DNA of 54,909 nucleotides from Fimbriimonadaceae bacterium (GCA_019694835.1 JAIBBE010000174.1:1-54909), one strand, 5' to 3'. Shown: positions 24,880-33,320, counted from the first letter of the stretch. The notes: generated by a model not told the origin, from the sequence alone. A program made the numbers and translations.

Positions 24880-24919
24880 GGGTTCATTTTGCCTCAGCGA
24901 GGGCGTACAATGAGTAGAG

Positions 24920-25492
24920 ATGAGCGCGATCCTGTCTTTAATGGCGATGGCCGCCTTGGGCCAGCCGAAGCCGATGCCGACGAAGCCGTTGTCGTTCGCG
25001 ATCGTGACAACGAGCCAGGAAAACAAGCAGATTCCGGAAGCGGGCGCCGTTGCCACCGTGCTCGTCTTCATGACCGTCGACTGCCCCATTGCGAACCGCT
25101 ACTCACCCGAGATCAGCCGGCTCGCAACTGAGTTTGGGGCAAAGAGGGTCGCGTTCTACCGGGTCTACGTCGACACTTCAGTAAAGCCAGACGCCATCGA
25201 GCGACATGGCAAAGAGTTCAAGTACCCTTGTCCGGCATTCGTGGACACGAAACACGCGGTCGTCAACGCGATTGGGGCCACCGTGACGCCTGAGGCGGCG
25301 GTTCTCGACTCCAAGGGCATCCTGCGCTACCGTGGTCGGATCGATGACCGGTACGTCGAGCACGGCAAGCCACCGAAGACGGAGTATCGACGCGACCTGC
25401 GCGAGGCCGTGCTTGAGGTGCTGGCCGGAAAGGAAGTGTCCGTGAAGCAAATGCCCGCGATCGGCTGCTCGATTCCCGAAATCGAGAACTGA
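24920..25492 (+). CDS. Secreted redoxin (thioredoxin-fold) protein
   Basis: 190 residues with a short signal peptide (MSAILSLMAMAALGQP). The thioredoxin-like fold shows VLVFMTVDCPIANRYSPE, a single-Cys redoxin motif (DCPIANRY), then PEAAVLDSKGILRYRGRIDD and a C-terminal GCSIPE. In other bacteria this redoxin type is often fused to cytochrome c or sits near copper proteins; here it is alone. The role in disulfide or peroxide chemistry is inference. A TACAAT box ends 8 bases before the ATG. Confidence 0.8.
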   Translation: MSAILSLMAMAALGQPKPMPTKPLSFAIVTTSQENKQIPEAGAVATVLVFMTVDCPIANRYSPEISRLATEFGAKRVAFYRVYVDTSVKPDAIERHGKEFKYPCPAFVDTKHAVVNAIGATVTPEAAVLDSKGILRYRGRIDDRYVEHGKPPKTEYRRDLREAVLEVLAGKEVSVKQMPAIGCSIPEIEN

Positions 25493-25509
25493 GCCATCGG
25501 GCCCATCGG

Positions 25510-25515
25510 TAGAAT
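25510..25515 (+). promoter_or_regulatory. -10-like box of ispH
   Basis: GGTAGAAT with TAGAAT ending 5 bases before the GTG of ispH; no Shine-Dalgarno. It fits the leaderless pattern. Confidence 0.45.
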
Positions 25516-25520
25516 AGGGT

Positions 25521-26468
25521 GTGAAGCGGATACTCCTCGCTGCACCCCGAGGTTTTTGTGCCGGGGTCGCGTACGCTATTGAGGTCGTTGATCTCGCCCT
25601 AAAAGCCCACGGGTCCCCCCTGTACGTGCGGCACGCTATTGTTCATAACGAATGGGTCGTTCAGAGCTTTGAAACTCGCGGCGTGATCTTCGTGGAGAAC
25701 ATCGACGAGATTCCGGCTGGAATGCCGGTTGTCTTTTCGGCTCACGGGGTCTCTCCCGAGGTGCGTCGAAAAGCATCAGAGCGTGGGCTCAAGGTCATCG
25801 ACGCCACGTGCCCGCTGGTAACCAAGGTCCACAACGAGGCAAAGCACTACGCGGCCAAGGATTACTTCATGATCTACATCGGCCACGCCGGACACGTCGA
25901 GGCCGAGGGCACCATGGGCGAGGCGCCCGACCGAATGGTGCTCGTCGAATCACCCGAGGACGCGGAGGCACTCGTGCTCCCGCACCACGACCGATTGGCT
26001 GTTCTGACGCAGACCACGCTCAGCGTCGACGAAGTTCAGCGGTCCCTTGAGGTGCTTCGTCGTCGGTTCCCGCACCTGGAGTCTCCTGGGAAGGAAGATA
26101 TCTGCTACGCAACGACGAATCGACAGGCAGCCGTCCGCGCCCTGGCCGAGCACTGCGACCTAATTTTGGTCGTCGGTTCGACGATGTCCTCGAACAGCAA
26201 CCGACTGAGGGAGGTCGCGGAGGCTTGTGGCGTAGAAGCCCACCTGATTTCATCGGCGGGCGACATCGAAGCCAGATGGCGTGAGCTGTATGATGTCGTC
26301 GGAGTCACGAGCGGAGCCAGCACCCCCGAATCGCTCGTCGAGGATGTGATCGGATCGCTCGTGGCAGGTCGACCTGAAATCGCGGTGGAGACCCTTGAGA
26401 CCATTCGCGAAGAAGTCAGCTTTCGGCCGGCGCGTGACCTGGTCCAGTTGGCGATGGCTTCGGGTTAA
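25521..26468 (+). CDS. ispH: 4-hydroxy-3-methylbut-2-enyl diphosphate reductase
   Basis: 315 residues from GTG at 25521. It catalyses the last step of the MEP isoprenoid pathway (HMBPP to IPP and DMAPP) with a [4Fe-4S] cluster. The three cluster cysteines are at 13 (PRGFCAGV), 97 (IDATCPLV) and 195 (EDICYATTNRQ). SAHGVSPEVR and TQTTLSVDE are also typical, and VGVTSGASTPE closes the active site. It stands alone, with a bidirectional terminator after it. Confidence 0.96.
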   Translation: MKRILLAAPRGFCAGVAYAIEVVDLALKAHGSPLYVRHAIVHNEWVVQSFETRGVIFVENIDEIPAGMPVVFSAHGVSPEVRRKASERGLKVIDATCPLVTKVHNEAKHYAAKDYFMIYIGHAGHVEAEGTMGEAPDRMVLVESPEDAEALVLPHHDRLAVLTQTTLSVDEVQRSLEVLRRRFPHLESPGKEDICYATTNRQAAVRALAEHCDLILVVGSTMSSNSNRLREVAEACGVEAHLISSAGDIEARWRELYDVVGVTSGASTPESLVEDVIGSLVAGRPEIAVETLETIREEVSFRPARDLVQLAMASG

Positions 26469-26490
26469 GAACACACCGATCGCAAACGAA

Positions 26491-26520
26491 CAAGCCCAGT
26501 GACCTAAGTCACTGGGCTTG
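26491..26520. terminator. Terminator between ispH and the PEP-CTERM gene
   Basis: A perfect 13-bp stem (CAAGCCCAGTGAC against GTCACTGGGCTTG) with loop CTAA, lying between two convergent genes. On the minus strand it is followed by TTCGTTTG. It can serve both genes. Confidence 0.85.
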
Positions 26521-26553
26521 ATTCGAGTCTGTGTTTTTCGGCTTTATGCTAGC

Positions 26554-27306
26554 TTACTTGCGGCGGCGGCGAGCGGCGAGAGCGCCGATACCGGCCACGA
26601 GAGCGAGCATGGTGCCCGGCTCAGGAACGAGTCGAAGTCGGCTGTTCTCAACGCCGTTTGCGCCCGGTCGGAAAGCGGTGCCACCGTTGAGGAGCATCGA
26701 CTGACCGCCAGTAGCACCCGTGGCGCTGCTGTACAGGAACAGATCGTGGAATGCAGCATTGCCATAGAAGCCGTTGTCCTTGAACTTAACGGTAGCAATG
26801 TACTCGGTTGCACCGACGGCCAGAGTTCGCGCAGGCGAACCGAGAGCCGTGTCGAGAGCGAGGGACATGCCGTAGAGTTCGGAAACTCCGTTGGCAGGGC
26901 CGGTGCCTCGTCGATAGTTGACCGAGCCGGTCGGGTTGGCACCCTGGTACCAAGAAGCGCGGCCGGTAACGTTGGGGTTAGCAGCAGCGTTGGTGTTGTT
27001 CATCGGAGCGAAGACCGTGATGCCATCGGTGCCGGCCGTCGGCAGGATGTTGTTGGTCGTGCTCGTAGCTCGTGCATAAGCAACGAGAAGGTTGCCAGCA
27101 TTGTATTGCATGTCGGCATCGCCGACGTTCTTCATGATGATGTCGTACTCACCGGTCCAGCTGGAACTGGTGACCATGTCCTGCTCGAGGCGGCTGTCGT
27201 CGCCACCCTTGGTCGAGAAGTAGAACTGCGGTACACCAGCTGCGTTAGCGGCGACCGTAGCGAGAGCGAGCATCGTGAATGCAGTACTTCGTAGCGAGAA
27301 TCTCAT
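26554..27306 (-). CDS. PEP-CTERM sorting domain protein
   Basis: 250 residues. ATG at 27306 is preceded by GGAGGGG and gives a signal peptide (MRFSLRSTAFTMLALATVAANA). The C-terminus is VPEPGTMLALVAGIGALAARRRRK, with the VPEP motif, one helix and a basic end, recognised by an exosortase. The main part is beta-rich, with no known catalytic motif; GTDGITVFAP and YIATVKFKDNGFYGNAAFH suggest a structural or binding role at the surface. A strong sigma-70 promoter stands at 27402-27430. No exosortase is in the window. Confidence 0.88.
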   Translation of the reverse strand: MRFSLRSTAFTMLALATVAANAAGVPQFYFSTKGGDDSRLEQDMVTSSSWTGEYDIIMKNVGDADMQYNAGNLLVAYARATSTTNNILPTAGTDGITVFAPMNNTNAAANPNVTGRASWYQGANPTGSVNYRRGTGPANGVSELYGMSLALDTALGSPARTLAVGATEYIATVKFKDNGFYGNAAFHDLFLYSSATGATGGQSMLLNGGTAFRPGANGVENSRLRLVPEPGTMLALVAGIGALAARRRRK

Positions 27307-27401
27307 GTAATTTTTCCCCTCCAATCAGGTTGTTAAACGTAGCTATGAGACCTGGCCTTCCCACCTTTCAGAACCGTACCAGACTCGAATCTACGACGAT
27401 C

Positions 27402-27430
27402 ATTATAGCCGAGGTCGTGCCATTTTTCAA
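27402..27430 (-). promoter_or_regulatory. Sigma-70-type promoter of the PEP-CTERM gene
   Basis: Minus-strand TTGAAA (27430-27425), a 17-bp spacer and a perfect TATAAT (27407-27402). The leader would be about 90 bases, unlike most genes here. Confidence 0.75.
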
Positions 27431-27551
27431 CGTCAGCCTCCAATTTCGGGAAAAAAACGGGGGAATTGTCGGCACTTGAACTTGGAAACCGCAGGATCGA
27501 GGCGTTCGAAGAACCGAATACTAGTAAATATCCCGGCGACCCTGTTCGGCT

Positions 27552-28445
27552 TCAGAGGCTCTCCAGCAACCAGTCTCGGTTGTTGGTGACCATTCCGGGG
27601 TGCCAATCGTGCCCCCAATCGTAAGTCACCAGTTTCTTGACACCGGGCAGAGCATCGTACACCGCTTGCACGGCCTCCGGTCGACAGGAAGGGTCTTTCA
27701 GGCCTCGCGACACTAGGGTCGGCTTTGCACAGCGGGTCGCCTGATTGAGGGTGTCGAAGTAGCTCAGCGTGTGCCATGCCTTCTCAGCCCCCAAGGGCTC
27801 GTTCTCCATGAAATCGACGACTTCCTTGAGGGGATAGCGATGTGCGTTACGCTGGAGGGCGAACTTCATGGCTCCAAGAAACGGCATGTCGGCGCAGATG
27901 GCGTGGACCAGCGGGCACCACGCTCCCAGCCAGATCGCCATGCCCGCCCCCTGACTCATCCCCATTGCCCCGATTCGGTCTTCATTGGCCTCGAACTGGG
28001 CCATCAAGACCCGGGTCGCCATTGCAGCGTTGAGGAGCATCGCGCGGAACACCCAGGTTTCGGGGTCCGAAAGCCCTTCAGCAAAGTAACCCCTCGACGG
28101 ACTGTATTTCTCCTGGTGGAAGGCCCCGAGACCATGAAAATTGAAGCTGAAGCTCGTCATGCCTTCGCGGGTGCCGTACGCGTTGGGCAAGAGAGACTCG
28201 CGTCCGTACGGGGGGAGCCAGACAAATGAAGGCAGTCGCCGCGCTCCCTCGGGGTAGGCGAGCCAGCCCTCTAGCGCCCTGCCGTCGAACCCCCGAAAGC
28301 CAATCGTCTCAACGATGAACCCGGGCAGGTCGAAGTCAGAGCGGCTCGAGCGGTGGAAATCGAGTGGAGCCGACATCGCTTCCGCCATGCCCTCGGTCCA
28401 AAAGGCATCGAAATCCTCGGGCGGATAGGGCTCGAACGCGCTCAT
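27552..28445 (-). CDS. Acetylxylan esterase-like alpha/beta hydrolase
   Basis: 297 residues. The family start is FDAFWTEGMAEA, and GFDGRALEGWLAYPEG precedes the core. The catalytic set is visible: Ser in GAMGMSQGAGMA, Asp in RGLKDPSCRPE, His in YDWGHDWHPG. The type (AXE1, CE7) removes acetyl groups from xylooligosaccharides or cephalosporin C. No signal peptide, so it should act inside the cell. It overlaps the NIL-domain gene by 4 bp (ATGA), so the two are cotranscribed. Confidence 0.82.
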   Translation of the reverse strand: MSAFEPYPPEDFDAFWTEGMAEAMSAPLDFHRSSRSDFDLPGFIVETIGFRGFDGRALEGWLAYPEGARRLPSFVWLPPYGRESLLPNAYGTREGMTSFSFNFHGLGAFHQEKYSPSRGYFAEGLSDPETWVFRAMLLNAAMATRVLMAQFEANEDRIGAMGMSQGAGMAIWLGAWCPLVHAICADMPFLGAMKFALQRNAHRYPLKEVVDFMENEPLGAEKAWHTLSYFDTLNQATRCAKPTLVSRGLKDPSCRPEAVQAVYDALPGVKKLVTYDWGHDWHPGMVTNNRDWLLESL

Positions 28446-28681
28446 GCGCCAACGGAACGCTGGAGAGCATCGACATGGAGGCCGGTCGTCATGAGCCACG
28501 CAGTCGCCCGCTGGATTTCCTCAAGCGGACCTTCGAGGCGGACATGAACCCAGCCAAAGTCGGTATCGATATTCGCCTTGACGATGTTCACCTTCACATT
28601 GAACTCGCGTCCCAGTCGCCAGAGCCAGGGCTCGTCCACAGCCTCGCGGCGTGCAGTCAGGTTGATGTCGATCTCCGCCAT
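28442..28681 (-). CDS. NIL domain protein
   Basis: 79 residues forming one NIL domain: beta (AEIDINLTARRE), helix (EPWLWRLGREFNVKVNIVKA), then DTDFGWVHVRLEGPLEEIQR and a final strand. NIL domains occur at the end of methionine ABC importer ATPases and in ferredoxins, where they bind amino acids; here the domain is alone. ATG at 28681 is 7 bases after a GGTACAAT box. First gene of a two-gene unit with the esterase. Confidence 0.8.
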   Translation of the reverse strand: MAEIDINLTARREAVDEPWLWRLGREFNVKVNIVKANIDTDFGWVHVRLEGPLEEIQRATAWLMTTGLHVDALQRSVGA

Positions 28682-28688
28682 GCCGTCG

Positions 28689-28694
28689 ATTGTA
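28689..28694 (-). promoter_or_regulatory. -10 box of the NIL-domain gene
   Basis: Minus-strand GGTACAAT, TACAAT ending 7 bases before the ATG at 28681. Identical box and spacing to mtnB. Confidence 0.55.
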
Positions 28695-28810
28695 CCGCTT
28701 GACTTGGCACTCCAAAACAGCACCAAAGGAAGGGCAGGGAGGGCTCTTGTTTCATTGCCTAAGTACCGAAGTTCATATCAGCAGATCAGTAATCAGGAGA
28801 GAATGTCACC

Positions 28811-29008
28811 ATGTCAGCAATTGGTAATTCAAATTGGGTATTGCATCATTCATGGAAATGGGTCGTGGCTGCGTCCAGCTTGGCAGCGGCAATCCTCGCC
28901 CTCTGGATGGACGGCGCTTCCTTTAAATCTTGGAGTGTGCTCACTGGTGTGGTGTTGCATGCTGGACGCTCAGATTTGGCGTTGCCCGCCTTACGAGTCG
29001 AGCCATGA
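28811..29008 (+). CDS. Small membrane ORF ahead of the GGDEF-EAL gene
   Basis: 65 residues with one hydrophobic helix (WVVAASSLAAAILALW). AGGAGAG lies 10 bases before the ATG. Its stop overlaps the ATG at 29005 of a frame that encodes the first part of a PAS domain. It could be a separate small membrane protein or the original membrane anchor of the downstream signalling protein, now out of frame. Confidence 0.45.
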   Translation: MSAIGNSNWVLHHSWKWVVAASSLAAAILALWMDGASFKSWSVLTGVVLHAGRSDLALPALRVEP

Positions 29009-29260
29009 GACGGGTTCCTCAAGTGGATGCCCAGCCCGAATTCAACCAACTAGCCGAACTGGCAATTAGGTCCAAGCGAGCGGTCGTCGTCGTTGATGGC
29101 GAAGGTCTGGTTACGTGGGCCAATACTGCATTCCGCGATGAACTTGGAAACGTCAACCACGAAATCCTTGGTCGTCAGCTACAGTTGTGCGACTGCTGTG
29201 GGGCGTCAAATGAAGTCCGCGCTCTGCTCACTCACCCGGGCTACCTACGAGAAAGGGTCC
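29005..29260 (+). pseudogene. 5' part of a PAS domain in a shifted frame
   Basis: From ATG 29005 the frame encodes FNQLAELAIRSKRAVVVVDG, then EGLVTWANTAFRDELG and HEILGRQLQ, the first half of a PAS domain. The second half (GGYEVEVIPL, then RVVTLTNITEF) lies one base over, in the frame of the GGDEF-EAL gene. The switch point is near 29240-29275, where an AAAGGG run occurs. The end coordinate is approximate. Confidence 0.55.
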
Positions 29261-31474
29261 ACACGAGATCTTGTGCCGTCAATCCACGGTGGATACGAGG
29301 TGGAGGTCATCCCGCTCATGGGTTCGAACGAGGGACTACGGGTCGTCACATTGACCAACATCACAGAGTTCGTCAATTTGCATGGCGCGGTTTCCGAGGT
29401 CACCGAGCGTCTCGCCGTGGCGACAGAGTGTGCAAACCTGGGTACCTGGGATTGGAACCCCAAGACGGACGAAGCCCGATTCAACGATCAGTGGTGGGCC
29501 ATGTTGGGTTATGAGCCGGGCGAACTACCGGCGACCGGAGGCACCTGGTCGAGTTTGCTCCACCCCGAAGATCGAAAGCGCGTCCAAAACCAGCTGGGGG
29601 AGCACTTCGCCGGTCAGCTACCCGTATACGAATCAGAGTTTAGAATGCGTCGCAAGGACGGAGGCTGGGCATGGATCCAAGCGGCGGGGCGAGTCATCGA
29701 AGCCAGTGATGCTGGCGAGGCGATTCGTATCGCGGGTATTCACATTGATATCACCCAGCGCAAGGCCATGGAGATTGACCTTCGCAACAGTCAAGAGCGG
29801 TACGACCTCGCAGTTGCGGCAACCAGTGAAGGAATCTGGGATTGGCAGATACAGTCCGGCGAAGTCTTCTTCTCGCCGCGTTGTTTTGAAATGCTCGACA
29901 CGCCGGATCGTCCTCTCAAGAACTTTAGGACCCTTGGACGAGCGCTCCACCCTGAAGACAGGGGCTCTGCCATCGCACGACTCCGACGACACCTACGTTC
30001 CCGAACCGCGCTTGACCTGGAGGTGCGACTGAGAGGAAGTTCGGGCGACTATCGCTGGTACCGAGTTTGCGGGCAAGCGCTTTGGGACGATACCGGTAAA
30101 CCCATCAGGATCGCTGGTTCGATCCGTGACATCCATCATCGCAGAGGTCTCGAACAGCAGATTCAGATCGCGGGGCACATTGACGGACTTACAGGGTTGC
30201 CCAATCGGACGCTGCTCACGGAACGACTCCAAACCGTCCTTAGCCAAAGGGGGGGACGGCCAAGTGCCTTGCTCATGATCGATTTCGATCGTTTCCGAGT
30301 CATAAATGATGCTCTCGGCTATGAGCAGGGCGATTTCGTGCTACAAGAGATGTCTCGCCGCATCCTGGGTTGCGTTCAAGATTTTGACGGCGTCGATACG
30401 AAGTCGTTGGCCGCCCGCCTAGGAGGAGATGAATTCGCAATATTGTTGGCCAACGCCGACCAAGAACGAGCAACCTGCTTTGCTGATACCCTCTTAGAAT
30501 CCGTTGGCAGGGCACTCGCGGTAGATGACCACATTCTCGTCATCACAGGGTCCGTCGGGATTGTGCCGAGTATTGGACGCTACGCTCGGGCCGAAGACGC
30601 CATTCGCGATGCCGACACGGCGCTCAACGAAGCCAAGTCAACTCGCAAGGGAGGTCGCGTAATCTACGACCCGAAGATGAGCGCGAAACTCGAATGTTGG
30701 CTTGACCTAGAGTCCGAGCTTCGGAAGGCGATTGAGGAGGACCAGTTTACGCTGTACTATCAGCCGATCATCTCACTCGCTTCGGGCACGATGGACAGCG
30801 TGGAGGCTCTTATTCGTTGGATCCATCCGATCAGGGGTGCGATTTCACCCGTGGACTTCATTCCCATCGCGGAAGAAACCGGGCTCATCCAGCAGATTGG
30901 CAACTGGGCACTGACCGAAGCATTCAGGCAATCCAAGGCGTGGATCGCGGAGGTCGGCGTCTTTAATGTCCCGCATATCCACGTCAATCTGAGCGCACAT
31001 CAGGTAATGAACCCCGGGACAATAATCCACATTCGCCAATGCCTCGAGGAGTTCGAACTTGCTCCGTCACTCATCCACCTTGAGATTACGGAAAGCACGG
31101 TCATGAACGACGTTGAAGCGGCGCGAGCCGTCCTTGTTCAGCTTCGAAGCATGGGATTCAGCATCGCCCTAGACGACTTCGGCACAGGCTACTCGTCGCT
31201 CGCGTGCCTCCACCAGTTCCCGATCGATATCTTGAAGATTGACAAGGCATTTATCTCCACCATCGCGAAGGGGCAGGAGTATGTCGGACTCGTCAATGCG
31301 ATTTTAATGCTCGCGTGGAATCTGGACATCAAAGTCGTCGCAGAAGGCGTCGAGACAGAAGACGAAGTGACCATGCTGCAGAGCCTTCAGTGTGACTACG
31401 CACAAGGATATTTCTTTGGCCGTCCACTGCCGCCGGATCAGATCCGACTTCAGGTTTCGGAACTCGCCGCGTAG
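29093..31474 (+). CDS. PAS-GGDEF-EAL c-di-GMP signalling protein
   Basis: 793 residues in this frame. Two full PAS/PAC units follow (RLAVATECANLGTWDWNPKT; YDLAVAATSEGIWDWQIQSG). The GGDEF domain has the active site as RLGGDEFAILL, so it may make c-di-GMP. The EAL domain has EALIRWIHP, LEITESTVMND, DDFGTGYSSLACL and KIDKAFI, with the metal-binding acids present, so it may also degrade it. The true start is uncertain because the first PAS is split between two frames (see 29005). A c-di-GMP riboswitch lies 1.4 kb downstream. Confidence 0.88.
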   Translation: MMAKVWLRGPILHSAMNLETSTTKSLVVSYSCATAVGRQMKSALCSLTRATYEKGSTRDLVPSIHGGYEVEVIPLMGSNEGLRVVTLTNITEFVNLHGAVSEVTERLAVATECANLGTWDWNPKTDEARFNDQWWAMLGYEPGELPATGGTWSSLLHPEDRKRVQNQLGEHFAGQLPVYESEFRMRRKDGGWAWIQAAGRVIEASDAGEAIRIAGIHIDITQRKAMEIDLRNSQERYDLAVAATSEGIWDWQIQSGEVFFSPRCFEMLDTPDRPLKNFRTLGRALHPEDRGSAIARLRRHLRSRTALDLEVRLRGSSGDYRWYRVCGQALWDDTGKPIRIAGSIRDIHHRRGLEQQIQIAGHIDGLTGLPNRTLLTERLQTVLSQRGGRPSALLMIDFDRFRVINDALGYEQGDFVLQEMSRRILGCVQDFDGVDTKSLAARLGGDEFAILLANADQERATCFADTLLESVGRALAVDDHILVITGSVGIVPSIGRYARAEDAIRDADTALNEAKSTRKGGRVIYDPKMSAKLECWLDLESELRKAIEEDQFTLYYQPIISLASGTMDSVEALIRWIHPIRGAISPVDFIPIAEETGLIQQIGNWALTEAFRQSKAWIAEVGVFNVPHIHVNLSAHQVMNPGTIIHIRQCLEEFELAPSLIHLEITESTVMNDVEAARAVLVQLRSMGFSIALDDFGTGYSSLACLHQFPIDILKIDKAFISTIAKGQEYVGLVNAILMLAWNLDIKVVAEGVETEDEVTMLQSLQCDYAQGYFFGRPLPPDQIRLQVSELAA

Positions 31475-31481
31475 GGCTCGG

Positions 31482-31487
31482 TAGACT
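31482..31487 (+). promoter_or_regulatory. -10-like box of kdsB
   Basis: GGTAGACT, with TAGACT ending 6 bases before the ATG at 31494, and no Shine-Dalgarno. Confidence 0.45.
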
Positions 31488-31493
31488 CCGGCT

Positions 31494-32222
31494 ATGCGCA
31501 GTGTGATTGTGATTCCGGCCCGGATGGGTGCGACCCGTTTCCCGGGCAAGCCGCTATGCGACCTTCTGGGCAAGCCAATGGTCCAGTGGGTCTATGAGGC
31601 GGCCAAGGAGGCGAACGTCGCCGAGAAGGTCGTGGTCGCCACACCCGATCAGGAGATCGTCGATGCCTGCGCGGCATTTGGGGCCGAAGGAGTGCTGACT
31701 CGTCACGACCACGTCACCGGCACCGACCGCATCGCCGAGGTCGCTGAGAAGCTACCGGCTGAGGTTTACATCAACGTTCAGGGCGACGAGCCCCTCATCC
31801 CGCCGTCAAGCATTAAGGTTTGCGCGAATCTATTGCTCGATAATGACGACGTCCAAATGGCGAGCGTGTTTTGCCGTTGCGAACCGGACGAGTACGACAA
31901 TCCCGCTGTCGTCAAGGTCGTCACCGACCTTGCGGGCAATGCGCTCTATTTCAGCCGTTGGCCGATTCCGTTCGAGCGCAATCCTCGCGTCGAGTTTGTA
32001 AAGAAGCACCTCGGGCTGTACGGGTACCGTCGAGACTCCCTTCTGGGATTTGCGACTTGGAGACCGTCGGCCCTCGAGACCGCCGAAAGCCTCGAGCAAC
32101 TGCGGTTCATGGAAAATGGCGTGCGGATTCGCATGGCTGAAGCCGAAGGAGCTGAGCTGGCGGTCGACACGCCAGAACAAGCGGAGATCGTACGCTCGAT
32201 CCTCGCCAAGCGTCTAAGATAG
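31494..32222 (+). CDS. kdsB: 3-deoxy-manno-octulosonate cytidylyltransferase
   Basis: 242 residues. It makes CMP-Kdo from CTP and Kdo for the LPS inner core, which implies an outer membrane. The start VIPARMGATRFPGKPLCDL has the nucleotide-binding signature; VYINVQGDEPLIPP carries the metal-binding Asp; ALYFSRWPIPF and GLYGYRRDSLLGF are typical. It follows the GGDEF-EAL gene by 19 bp but has its own putative promoter box. Confidence 0.95.
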   Translation: MRSVIVIPARMGATRFPGKPLCDLLGKPMVQWVYEAAKEANVAEKVVVATPDQEIVDACAAFGAEGVLTRHDHVTGTDRIAEVAEKLPAEVYINVQGDEPLIPPSSIKVCANLLLDNDDVQMASVFCRCEPDEYDNPAVVKVVTDLAGNALYFSRWPIPFERNPRVEFVKKHLGLYGYRRDSLLGFATWRPSALETAESLEQLRFMENGVRIRMAEAEGAELAVDTPEQAEIVRSILAKRLR

Positions 32223-32237
32223 TTGTTGGAGAACATG

Positions 32238-32822
32238 ATGAAGACACTTGCAATCACCCTAGCCGCCCTGGCTGCGACCGTCTTAGTCGCCCAGGAGCGA
32301 AAACAGATCACGATCCCATCTACCAAGATCAAGCCGATTCCGATGGGAAAAGTCCAGACGGGACCCGGGCCGGAAAAAATGTCCGGAAAAGCCCCGGCCG
32401 GCTGGTCCATGAAAACGATTGACGGCAAAACGATCACCGACAAGAGCATGCGGGGCAAAGTACTGCTCGTGGACTTCTGGGCGACGTGGTGTGGGCCCTG
32501 CAAAATGGCCTCGCCGATCATGGAATCGCTCCACAAGAAGTATGGCCAGAAGGGATTAGTCGTAATCGGCGCCAACACGAGCGAACGGGGCACCGATGGA
32601 AAGCCCTCAGCGTCTCCGGCTGCTGCCAAGGGCTATCAGAAGGAGCACGGCTACACGTACCTCTTTACCTACGGCAACGATGCCCTCAAGAACTCATGGG
32701 GAGTGCGCGGAATTCCGACCATGTTCGTGATCGACAAGAAGGGCGTGGTGCGTAAGGTCCAAGTTGGCTTCGACGAGGGATTGGAGAAAACCCTTGAGGA
32801 CGCGATCAAGCCACTGCTCTAG
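32238..32822 (+). CDS. TlpA-like secreted thioredoxin
   Basis: 194 residues. The ATG at 32238 has GGAG 6 bases upstream and opens a signal peptide (MKTLAITLAALAATVLVAQ). After a low-complexity linker the TlpA fold begins at WSMKTIDGKTITDKSMRGK, with the redox site DFWATWCGPCKMA (CxxC) and the cis-Pro block GIPTMFVIDKKGVV. Such proteins reduce disulfides outside the inner membrane, for instance in cytochrome c maturation. No cytochrome genes are nearby. Confidence 0.9.
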   Translation: MKTLAITLAALAATVLVAQERKQITIPSTKIKPIPMGKVQTGPGPEKMSGKAPAGWSMKTIDGKTITDKSMRGKVLLVDFWATWCGPCKMASPIMESLHKKYGQKGLVVIGANTSERGTDGKPSASPAAAKGYQKEHGYTYLFTYGNDALKNSWGVRGIPTMFVIDKKGVVRKVQVGFDEGLEKTLEDAIKPLL

Positions 32823-32886
32823 AGATCGCAACAATGCCCCCTGAAGAACAGGGCCGGATCAACCGTTATTCCAATCAAGGACGAGA

Positions 32887-32980
32887 GTCCGGACAGAAAA
32901 AGGCAATCTTGGAGGTAACTCCTTGAGCGCAAAGCCTATGGGTCCCATTTCGGTGGGAAAGCCGGGTTGCCTGTCTGGGA
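32887..32980 (+). ncRNA. Cyclic di-GMP-I (GEMM-I) riboswitch
   Basis: Closing stem P1 pairs CCGGACAG (32889-32896) with CTGTCTGG (32971-32978). Then GGC (32902-32904) pairs with the GCC of GCGCAAAGCC, the most conserved GEMM block. The first hairpin arm is GGAG-GTAA-CTCC with a GNRA tetraloop. The second arm is TCCCA-TTTCGG-TGGGA inside GG/CC pairs, as in P3 with the tetraloop receptor. The base matching G20 of the Vc2 aptamer is G, which favours c-di-GMP over cyclic AMP-GMP. The ATG of the FlgM-like gene is 15 bases after the aptamer, so control of translation or a short expression platform is likely. Confidence 0.9.
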
Positions 32981-32995
32981 TCGCGGGACAAAACC

Positions 32996-33259
32996 ATGCG
33001 AATTTCAGACGTTGAACTAAAGAAAGTACTCAAAGTAGGCGTGCTTGCGCCGAACGACCTGGACGGGCACGTTCCGTCGCCCAAGCCGACCGATTGGCGA
33101 CTCATCGCCAAGATGGTCGACGAGGTGATCGCGATGCCGGACCGCGAGGAGGTCATCGCCGACCTCAAGGCGCGCATCGAAGCCGGGACGTACAATCCGA
33201 CCGGAGAAGAAATCGCGGATGCGATGGTTCGCCGCGCGATTGCCGACCACATGCATTAA
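32996..33259 (+). CDS. FlgM-like anti-sigma-28 family protein
   Basis: 87 residues. The C-terminal half has the FlgM pattern VDEVIAMPDREEVIADLKARIEAG and TYNPTGEEIADAMVRRAI (acidic helix, I-x-x-G-x-Y, then a terminal helix), which in FlgM binds sigma-28. The N-terminal half is not typical. It lies directly behind the c-di-GMP riboswitch. No flagellar gene or sigma-28 gene is in the window, so the target sigma is unknown. Followed by a hairpin and speE. Confidence 0.75.
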   Translation: MRISDVELKKVLKVGVLAPNDLDGHVPSPKPTDWRLIAKMVDEVIAMPDREEVIADLKARIEAGTYNPTGEEIADAMVRRAIADHMH

Positions 33260-33267
33260 AGCGCTCT

Positions 33268-33286
33268 TGGCCCCTTCCGGGGGCCA
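33268..33286. terminator. Hairpin between the FlgM-like gene and speE
   Basis: TGGCCCC and GGGGCCA pair perfectly around TTCCG. There is no T run, so it may be a weak terminator or an mRNA-stabilising hairpin. Confidence 0.4.
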
Positions 33287-33320
33287 GCAAGCGTCTCCAC
33301 TGAATCGACACAATCGAAGG

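Noticed and set aside
32828..32860. CCCTG-AAGAA-CAGGG hairpin after the TlpA-like gene
   Set aside because: A 5-bp stem without T run is too weak to be called a terminator.
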